A model generated the notes under the pieces. The model saw nothing but the letters and a program-made list of their open reading frames with translations. It was not told the origin of the DNA and ran no database searches. Shown here one piece after another: positions 1-5,226 of a stretch of DNA of 5,226 bases. This DNA is from DASWRT01 sp036403035. GTDB lineage: Bacteria; Pseudomonadota; Alphaproteobacteria; ATCC43930; CGMCC-115725. The stretch covers positions 1-5,226 of the forward strand of contig DASWRT010000421.1 of NCBI GenBank assembly GCA_036403035.1, read 5' to 3'. How positions within the stretch are numbered: the stretch's first letter is position 1; every line of letters starts with the position of its first letter. Made by a program: the position numbers and the translations under genes.

Positions 1-1
1 C

Positions 2-1117
2 AACTTCTTCGAGCGCTATGTCCAGTACAACTTCACCGCCGACCTGGAGAACCAGCTCGACGACATCTCGGGCGGGCGGATCGACTGGAAGACGGTGCTG
101 CGCGAGTTCTGGGAGCAGTTCTCGGCGGCGGTCGGCGGCACCAAGGACCTCACCGTCACGCAGGTGCTCCAGGCGCTCGACGAGGATCTCGGGCGGCATT
201 TCTTCCCGGAGGACGGGTCGGGACGCGACCCGCGGCTGTGTCCGACCTGCAACGCCGGCCGGCTGAGCCTGAAGCTCGGCAAGTTCGGCGCCTTCATCGG
301 CTGCTCGAATTATCCGAACTGCCGCTACACGCGGCCGCTCGCCATCGAGAACGCGCAGGGCGCGGAAGGCGAAGCCGCCGATCCCACCGACGCCGGACCG
401 CTGCCGCTCGGCACCGATCCCGACACCGGACTTCCGGTGTCGCTGCGCAAGGGGCCGTACGGCCACTACATCCAGCTCGGCGAAGGCGAGAACGGCGAGA
501 AGCCGAAGCGCGTGTCGCTGCCGCGCGGCATGAAGCCGGCCGACGTGACGCTCGATACGGCGCTGCGCCTCCTCAGCCTGCCGCGCGACATCGGGAAGCA
601 CCCCGAGACCGGCGAGGCGATCACGGCCGGGATCGGCCGGTTCGGGCCGTACCTGAAGCACGGCAAGACCTTCAAGTCGCTGGGCGCGGACGACGACGTG
701 CTGACGATCGGCCTCAACCGCGCCGTGAGCCTGCTCGCCGAGCCGGCCCGCGGCCCCGGCCGCACGCAGCCGACGCCGCTGCGCGCGGTCGGGAACCACC
801 CGGCCGACGGCGAACCGATCCAGCTCTTCAAGGGACAATACGGTCCCTACGTCACCCATGGCGGCGTGATCGCCTCGCTGCCGCGTGGGGCCGATCCGGA
901 GACATTCGCGCTCGACGCGGCGGTCGAGCTGCTGGCCACGAAGGGCAAGAGCAAGGGCAAGAAGGCTGCGGCCGGGCGCAAGCCGGCGGCTGCGGCGGCC
1001 AAGAAACCGGCTGCGGCGAAGAAGGCCGGCGGAGCCGCCAAGAAAAGCCCTGCCGCCAAGGCGACCGCGGTGAAGAAAAAATCCCCGAACGCGGCCAAGC
1101 CGGCCGCGGCCGATTAG
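2..1117 (+). CDS. topA: DNA topoisomerase I, C-terminal part (5' end outside window)
   Basis: Type IA topoisomerase, which relaxes negatively supercoiled DNA by cutting and passing single strands. Only the last 371 residues are present; the reading frame is open from base 2, so the gene starts upstream, and the active-site tyrosine region is not visible. Seen here (fragment numbering): the end of the core with NFFERYVQYNFTADLE at 1-16 and a DWKTVLREFW segment; one C4 zinc finger, C-x2-C-x17-C-x5-C, at C80, C83, C101 and C107, with the typical KFGAFIGCSNYPNC context; then three C-terminal topoisomerase repeats, recognisable as KGPYGHYIQLG, GRFGPYLKHG and KGQYGPYVTHGG. Residues 314-371 form a low-complexity tail of Lys, Ala and Pro (17 Lys and 23 Ala in 58), probably a non-specific DNA-binding tail. 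The gene ends in TAG, 18 bases before rnr and in the same reading frame. The identification is secure. Confidence 0.97.
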   Translation, partial: NFFERYVQYNFTADLENQLDDISGGRIDWKTVLREFWEQFSAAVGGTKDLTVTQVLQALDEDLGRHFFPEDGSGRDPRLCPTCNAGRLSLKLGKFGAFIGCSNYPNCRYTRPLAIENAQGAEGEAADPTDAGPLPLGTDPDTGLPVSLRKGPYGHYIQLGEGENGEKPKRVSLPRGMKPADVTLDTALRLLSLPRDIGKHPETGEAITAGIGRFGPYLKHGKTFKSLGADDDVLTIGLNRAVSLLAEPARGPGRTQPTPLRAVGNHPADGEPIQLFKGQYGPYVTHGGVIASLPRGADPETFALDAAVELLATKGKSKGKKAAAGRKPAAAAAKKPAAAKKAGGAAKKSPAAKATAVKKKSPNAAKPAAAD

Positions 1118-1135
1118 CCCGGCGGGCCGGCGGCG

Positions 1136-3433
1136 GTGACGAAGCGGAGCGAGTGGCCGGGCGGGGGCGGACTGCCCAGCCGCGAGGACATCCTCGATTT
1201 CATCGCCAAGAGCCCGGTCCCGGTCGGGAAGCGCGAGATCGCGCGCGCCTTCAAGGTGGCGCCGGCGCACCGCGTCGCGCTCAAGGGACTGCTGAAGGAG
1301 ATCGAGCGGTCGGGCGCGGTCGAGCGCGGAGCGAAGCGGCGGCTGGCGCCGATCGACTCGCTGCCCGAGATCGGCACGATCGAGATCACCGGCGTGGACG
1401 AGGACGGCGAACTGCTCGGCCGTCCGCTCGCATGGTCCGGCGTCGGGCCGGCGCCGACGATCCTGGTCGATCCCGAAACGTGCGACGTCGGCGACCGCGT
1501 CGTCGCGCAGCTCGCGCGGCTGGACGCGCAGATCTACCGGGCGCGCGTCCTCAAGAAGCTCGCCGGGACGGCCGACCGCATCGTCGGCGTGTTCCGCGCC
1601 GGACGCGACGGCGGGCGGATCGAGCCGACCCAGCGCCGCGACAAGACCGAATACCGCGTCACCGTCGCCGACGCCGAAGGGGCGCAGGACGGCGAGCTGG
1701 TGGTCGCCGAGGCGCTGCCGGCGCGGCGCATGGGCCTGCCGCAGGCGCGCATCGTCGAACGGCTGGGCGACGTCGACGCGCCCAGGGCGATCAGCCTGAT
1801 CGCGATCCACACGCACGGCATCCCGACCGGGTTCCCGCCGGCCGCGCTGGAGCAGGCCGCCGCGGCGCAGCCGGTCGCGCTCGGGGAGCGCACCGACCTG
1901 CGCGACGTGCCGCTGGTCACGATCGACGGCGCCGACGCGCGCGACTTCGACGACGCGGTGTGGGCTGAGCCGGACGGCGACCCGGAGAATGCGGGTGGCT
2001 GGCACGTGCTGGTCGCGATCGCCGACGTGTCCTGGTACGTGCGGCCGGGCGACGCGCTCGACCGCGCCGCCGAGGAGCGCGGCAACTCGGTCTATTTCCC
2101 CGACCGCGTCGTGCCGATGCTGCCGGAGGAGCTGTCGAACGACCTCTGCTCCCTGCGCCCGCAGGTCGACCGTGCCTGCGTCGCCGCCGAGATGTGGTTC
2201 GACAAGGACGGACGGAAGATCCGCCACCGCTTCCTGCGCGGCCTGATGCGTTCGGCGGCGCGGCTCACCTACGAGCAGGCGCAGGCGGCGATGGACGGGC
2301 GAACCGACGACGTGACCGGCCCGCTGGTCGAGCCGGTGCTGAAGCCGCTTTACGGCGCCTATGCGGCGCTTGCGGCGGCGCGGGAGAAGCGCGGCGCGCT
2401 GGAGCTGGATCTGCCGGAACGCAAGGTCGTGCTGGGCGAGGACGGCAAGGTCGAACGGATCGAGCCGCGGCAGCGTCTCGACAGTCACAAGCTGATCGAG
2501 GAGTTCATGATCGCGGCGAACGTCGCCGCCGCCGAGACGCTGGAGGAGCGCCGGATCCCCTGCATGTACCGGGTGCACGACGTGCCCGACCCGGCGAAGC
2601 TCCAGGCCTTGCAGCAATTCCTCGAAAGCCTGGGCATCCCCGGACTGCGCCTCGCCAAGGGACAGACGGTCCGGCCGCGCCAGTTCAACCAGGTGCTGCA
2701 GCGCGCCGCGGATACGCCGCACGCGCCCGCCGTCAACGAGCTGGTGCTGCGCAGCCAGGCCCAGGCGGTGTACAGCCCGGCGAATCTCGGCCATTTCGGC
2801 TTGGCGCTGCGCCGCTATGCGCACTTCACCTCGCCGATCCGCCGCTACGCCGACCTGCTGGTGCATCGCGCGCTGGTGAAGGCGGGCCGGTTCGGCGAGG
2901 GCGCCCTGCCCGAGATCGGCGAGAAGGAGTTCGCCGGCGTCGGCGAGCATATCTCGATGACCGAGCGCCGCGCCGCGGCGGCGGAGCGCGACGCCATCGA
3001 CCGCTACACCGTCGCCTTCCTCGCCGAGCGGGTGGGCGCGACCTTCCGCGGCCGCATCAACGGGGCGATGAGCTTCGGCCTGTTCGTGACGCTGCTCGAC
3101 ACCGGGGCCGATGGGCTGATCCCGATCGGCACGCTGCCCGGCGACTATTACGACCTCGACGAAGCCCGGCGGCAGCTCGTCGGGCGCCGTACCGGGCGCA
3201 CCTTCACGATGGGCGACACGGTGACGGTGCGGCTCGCGGAAGCCGATCGCGTCACCGGCAGCCTGCTGTTCGCCTATGTCGACGAGGACGAAGAGGAAAT
3301 GTCAGGCGACGGCGGCGAGAACCGGCGAGGACGGCGGACGGGGGCGACGGCGGCCGGGCGGCCGGGACGCCGCGCGACGCGCCCGGCGAGTTCCAAACGC
3401 CGTACGGCGGCGGGCAAGCGCGGGCGGGGCTGA
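1136..3433 (+). CDS. rnr: Ribonuclease R (3'-5' exoribonuclease, RNB family)
   Basis: Processive cytoplasmic 3'-5' exoribonuclease that degrades structured RNA, including rRNA and mRNA fragments. The protein has 765 residues, slightly shorter than E. coli RNase R (about 813). Domains in order: winged helix (about 12-70, LPSREDILDFIAKSPVPVGK); two cold-shock/OB regions (about 80-225); RNB catalytic domain (about 252-580); S1 domain (about 632-715). The four metal-binding aspartates are D264, D270, D272 and D273 in IDGADARDFDDAV, with the spacing of the E. coli set. Y320 in GNSVYFP is the likely aromatic that stacks on the RNA 3' end. HFTSPIRRYADLLVH at 563-577 is the RNB family signature. The S1 domain separates this from RNase II-like relatives only in part, but the winged helix and length favour RNase R. 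The tail (716-765) is acidic (DEDEEE), then Arg-rich. GTG 1136 is the only plausible start: the upstream in-frame stop is topA's TAG and no other ATG, GTG or TTG precedes the winged helix. No clear Shine-Dalgarno is seen, so translation may be coupled to topA. Confidence 0.97.
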   Translation: MTKRSEWPGGGGLPSREDILDFIAKSPVPVGKREIARAFKVAPAHRVALKGLLKEIERSGAVERGAKRRLAPIDSLPEIGTIEITGVDEDGELLGRPLAWSGVGPAPTILVDPETCDVGDRVVAQLARLDAQIYRARVLKKLAGTADRIVGVFRAGRDGGRIEPTQRRDKTEYRVTVADAEGAQDGELVVAEALPARRMGLPQARIVERLGDVDAPRAISLIAIHTHGIPTGFPPAALEQAAAAQPVALGERTDLRDVPLVTIDGADARDFDDAVWAEPDGDPENAGGWHVLVAIADVSWYVRPGDALDRAAEERGNSVYFPDRVVPMLPEELSNDLCSLRPQVDRACVAAEMWFDKDGRKIRHRFLRGLMRSAARLTYEQAQAAMDGRTDDVTGPLVEPVLKPLYGAYAALAAAREKRGALELDLPERKVVLGEDGKVERIEPRQRLDSHKLIEEFMIAANVAAAETLEERRIPCMYRVHDVPDPAKLQALQQFLESLGIPGLRLAKGQTVRPRQFNQVLQRAADTPHAPAVNELVLRSQAQAVYSPANLGHFGLALRRYAHFTSPIRRYADLLVHRALVKAGRFGEGALPEIGEKEFAGVGEHISMTERRAAAAERDAIDRYTVAFLAERVGATFRGRINGAMSFGLFVTLLDTGADGLIPIGTLPGDYYDLDEARRQLVGRRTGRTFTMGDTVTVRLAEADRVTGSLLFAYVDEDEEEMSGDGGENRRGRRTGATAAGRPGRRATRPASSKRRTAAGKRGRG

Positions 3434-3465
3434 TTCCGTCGAGGCGGACGAACCGCACGAACGTC

Positions 3466-3494
3466 GCGCAATAACGGCTTGCGCTCTATTGCGC
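3466..3494. repeat. Inverted repeat in the rnr-protease intergenic region
   Basis: A perfect 8-base inverted repeat, GCGCAATA (3466-3473) and TATTGCGC (3487-3494), has a 13-base loop. The loop itself holds a second copy of TTGCGC (3479-3484), so the left arm GCGCAA could instead pair with that nearer copy across seven bases. The two pairings exclude each other. The two TTGCGCT copies start ten bases apart, about one DNA turn. No T-run follows, so it is not a standard intrinsic terminator. It could be an operator, an RNA hairpin at the end of the rnr message or in the protease leader, or chance in GC-rich DNA. Confidence 0.5.
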
Positions 3495-3499
3495 TGCAA
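3489..3499. promoter_or_regulatory. Palindrome TTGC-N3-GCAA, possible regulator site
   Basis: TTGCGCTGCAA is a perfect palindrome around three central bases, 52 bases before the protease start codon, and overlaps the right arm of the larger inverted repeat. Its inner part, TGC-GCT-GCA, has the form TGC-N3-GCA recalled for sites of the polyhydroxybutyrate regulator PhaR in alphaproteobacteria, but the motif is short and one copy is weak evidence. No convincing -35/-10 pair was found beside it. The regulator is unassigned. Confidence 0.25.
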
Positions 3500-3550
3500 C
3501 GCACCATCGTAAGTACCGATGTGGTCGACGTTTTCTTGGGGCGTTTACGC

Positions 3551-5176
3551 ATGATGCAGAAGCCCGGCTGCCGAAGAGTTGCGGCATCGTCGGCGGCGGC
3601 GCTCCTGCTTTTCGTATTCTCCGGATGCGCCGACCGCGCCGGGCTTGGCGGCATCGCGGGCGCCCCCGAGTCGGGCCTGTTCGCCCAAGGCTACGACTTC
3701 ATCCGGCGCGACTACATCGATCCGGTCGGCACGGACCGCGTCGCCCTAGCGGGGCTGGCCAAGCTCTCGGCGATCGATCCCGGTCTGGCGATCGACACCG
3801 GCGCGGACGGAGTCCTGATGCTGCGCAAGGACGGCGGGGTCGTCCGCCGCGTGTCGCGGCCGGGCGAAGACGACACCGGCGCGTGGGGCGCCGCGACGGC
3901 GATGCTGATCCAGGCCGCCGCGTCCGCGTCGCCGCAGGTCGCCGCGATCCCCGAGGACAAGCTGCAGCAGCGCGTGTTCGAGGGCATGACCGGCGCACTC
4001 GACAAATATTCGCGCTACCTCGGCCCGGACACGGCACGCGACCAGCGGGCCGCGCGGGAGGGATTCGGCGGCATCGGCATTACGCTCGACTTCGTCGGCG
4101 ACGAGGTGCGGGTGGCGAGCGTCGTGCGCGACGCGCCGGCCGACCGTGCCGGTATCCGCGTCGACGACCGGCTGTACCGGATCGACGGCGCGCCGGCATC
4201 CGAGATCTCGCGCCCGGAGCTGATCCGCCGGCTGCGCGGGCCGGTCAACAGCCACCTTGCGCTCGACGTGAAGCGGCCGGGCGACGGAAATGACAGGGCG
4301 CCGCGGGCGGTGTCGCTGCGCCGCGCCTTCATCGTCCCGCCGACGGTGACGGCGTCGCGCGAGGAGGGCGGCATCGCCGTGCTGCGCATCTCGACCTTCG
4401 GCGACCACACCACGCAGCAGCTCACCGAGGAGACCGAGAAGCTCACGGCCGCCGCCGCGCCGTCGCGGCTGAAGGGCTTCGTGCTCGACCTGCGCGGCAA
4501 TCCCGGCGGCGTGCTCGATCAGGCGATCGCCGTCGCCGATCTCTTCTTGGACCACGGTCCGATCCTGACGACGCGCGGGCGCCGCTACGAGAGCACGCGC
4601 GAGTTCACCGCGCGGCCCGGCGACATCGCCGCGGGACTGCCGATCGTCGTGCTCGTCAACGGCGGCTCGGCCTCGTCGTCGGAGATCGTCGCGGCGGCGC
4701 TCCAGGACAGCGGCCGCGCCGTCGTCGTCGGCACCTCCTCCTACGGCAAGGGGACGATGCAGAACGTCGAGCGGCTGCCGAACGACGGCGACCTGCTCAT
4801 CACCACCGCGAAGCTGATCGCGCCGCTGGGCTATTCGCTCAACGAGCACGGCGTCGTCCCGACCGTCTGCACCAGCGGGCTCGACGACGACGCTTCGTCG
4901 ATCACGCGGGCGATCCGGCAAGGTACCGTCGCGGCGGCAGCCGGCAGCACCGCTTCCCGCCCCCGCCCTACCCTCGACGACGCCGCATGGACCGAGCTGC
5001 GCCGCGGTTGCCCGGGACAGCTCGGCGACCACCAGATCGAGCTTGCGGTGGCGAAGCGCCTCCTCGCCGACGGCCGGCTTTACGCCCAGGCGCTGCACCC
5101 GGCGCCGGCCGCGGTCGTCGCGCGAGCGCCGGGCGCGGCGGCTGCGGTGGCGGCGCCGGCGGCTGCTGCGCCTTGA
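3551..5176 (+). CDS. S41 family carboxyl-terminal processing protease, predicted lipoprotein
   Basis: Predicted periplasmic serine protease of the CtpA/CtpB/Prc family, which cuts proteins near their C-termini; the substrate is unknown. Numbering is from ATG 3551 (541 residues). Residues 1-26 form a lipoprotein signal peptide: basic start (K4, R8, R9), hydrophobic core ALLLFVF, lipobox FSGC with C26 as the lipidated residue. An N-terminal helical region (about 43-70, then 134-160 with DKYSRYLGPD) is interrupted by about 60 residues not usual in this family. A PDZ domain follows at about 171-243 (GFGGIGITLDF). The S41 core has FVLDLRGNPGG (310-320) and the triad S375 (GGSASSSEI), K400 and Q404 (SYGKGTMQ); the 25- and 4-residue spacings match CtpB-type proteases. 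A C-terminal extension has C440 and C487, a possible disulfide, and ends in an Ala/Pro-rich tail (516-541). The frame is open back to a TTG at 3479, but that would add 24 residues before the signal peptide; ATG 3551 or 3554 fits better, with only a weak GGGG about nine bases upstream. The gene follows rnr by 117 bases. Confidence 0.93.
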   Translation: MMQKPGCRRVAASSAAALLLFVFSGCADRAGLGGIAGAPESGLFAQGYDFIRRDYIDPVGTDRVALAGLAKLSAIDPGLAIDTGADGVLMLRKDGGVVRRVSRPGEDDTGAWGAATAMLIQAAASASPQVAAIPEDKLQQRVFEGMTGALDKYSRYLGPDTARDQRAAREGFGGIGITLDFVGDEVRVASVVRDAPADRAGIRVDDRLYRIDGAPASEISRPELIRRLRGPVNSHLALDVKRPGDGNDRAPRAVSLRRAFIVPPTVTASREEGGIAVLRISTFGDHTTQQLTEETEKLTAAAAPSRLKGFVLDLRGNPGGVLDQAIAVADLFLDHGPILTTRGRRYESTREFTARPGDIAAGLPIVVLVNGGSASSSEIVAAALQDSGRAVVVGTSSYGKGTMQNVERLPNDGDLLITTAKLIAPLGYSLNEHGVVPTVCTSGLDDDASSITRAIRQGTVAAAAGSTASRPRPTLDDAAWTELRRGCPGQLGDHQIELAVAKRLLADGRLYAQALHPAPAAVVARAPGAAAAVAAPAAAAP

Positions 5177-5200
5177 CAGAAGGGGCGCGGGCGCTATGTT
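5173..5200 (+). promoter_or_regulatory. Sigma70-type promoter for a gene beyond the window
   Basis: TTGACA at 5173-5178 is a perfect -35 box. It is followed after 16 bases by TATGTT (5195-5200), a good -10 box of the form common in alphaproteobacteria, and the start of transcription would fall near 5207. The -35 box contains the TGA stop codon (5174-5176) of the S41 protease, so coding sequence and promoter overlap. No start codon or RNA gene can be recognised in the remaining 26 bases. A strong housekeeping promoter here suits a tRNA or ribosomal-protein gene, but the target cannot be told from this window. Confidence 0.75.
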
Positions 5201-5226
5201 CGGCGCTCCCTATCCAGCGCTTGCCG

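Noticed and set aside
238..1968. Long plus-strand open frame (576 codons) spanning the topA end and the start of rnr
   Set aside because: The translation is an Arg-rich low-complexity shadow of two clearly identified genes in another frame, and it crosses their boundary.
2194..3474. Plus-strand open frame (426 codons) within rnr and running into the intergenic region
   Set aside because: It is a shadow frame of rnr, rich in Arg, Ala and Gly and without family motifs; rnr in its own frame has all catalytic residues.
3479..3550. TTG 3479 as start of the protease, adding 24 residues
   Set aside because: The extension would put a charged stretch before a well-formed lipoprotein signal peptide starting at the ATG pair 3551/3554, and it overlaps the inverted repeat.
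3434..3550. Promoter for the protease in the intergenic region
   Set aside because: TTGCGC (3479-3484) could be a weak -35, but no acceptable -10 lies at 16-18 bases; no pair was good enough to list.
3746..5098. Long antisense open frame (450 codons) opposite the protease gene
   Set aside because: It mirrors the S41 coding frame; GC-rich codons rarely give stops on the complement. Its translation is rich in Arg, Ala, Gly and Asp with no recognisable domain.
5168..5188. Possible hairpin GCGCC/GGCGC at the end of the protease gene as a terminator
   Set aside because: The stem is only five bases, no T-run follows, and it overlaps the -35 box of a good promoter.
1..5226. Mobile element, CRISPR array, tRNA/rRNA or novel defence system
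   Set aside because: No transposase or integrase frames, no regularly spaced repeats, no recognisable tRNA or rRNA, and all three genes are conserved families.

Overview
This is a GC-rich window (roughly 70% G+C by eye, codon third positions almost always G or C). It holds three consecutive plus-strand genes and almost no spare DNA. The order topA, then rnr, and the protein sequences suggest a high-GC alphaproteobacterium, probably of the Rhodospirillales type. That placement is inference from synteny and composition, not from a phylogenetic marker.

Layout. Bases 2-1117 are the 3' end of topA (DNA topoisomerase I): one four-cysteine zinc finger, three C-terminal repeat motifs and a Lys/Ala-rich tail. 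After an 18-base gap, bases 1136-3433 encode a complete ribonuclease R (rnr) with a GTG start, all four catalytic aspartates, the RNB signature and an S1 domain. An intergenic stretch (3434-3550) carries overlapping inverted repeats. Bases 3551-5176 then encode a predicted lipoprotein serine protease of family S41 (C-terminal processing peptidase) with a PDZ domain and an intact Ser-Lys-Gln catalytic triad. At the very end a good sigma70-type promoter (5173-5200) overlaps the protease stop codon and points out of the window at a gene not seen here.

How the genes fit together. topA and rnr are packed tightly and are probably co-transcribed. One relaxes negative supercoils in DNA, the other degrades structured RNA 3' to 5'. 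The protease should act in the periplasm as a membrane-anchored lipoprotein. It may be read from the same transcript, since no terminator or convincing promoter was found before it, or from its own undetected promoter. Nothing in the window resembles a mobile element, CRISPR array, RNA gene or defence system. It reads as a conserved housekeeping region. The points worth a second look are the in-frame topA/rnr junction, the basic tails on both nucleic-acid enzymes, the unusual N-terminal domain of the protease, the intergenic repeats, and the promoter built over a stop codon.
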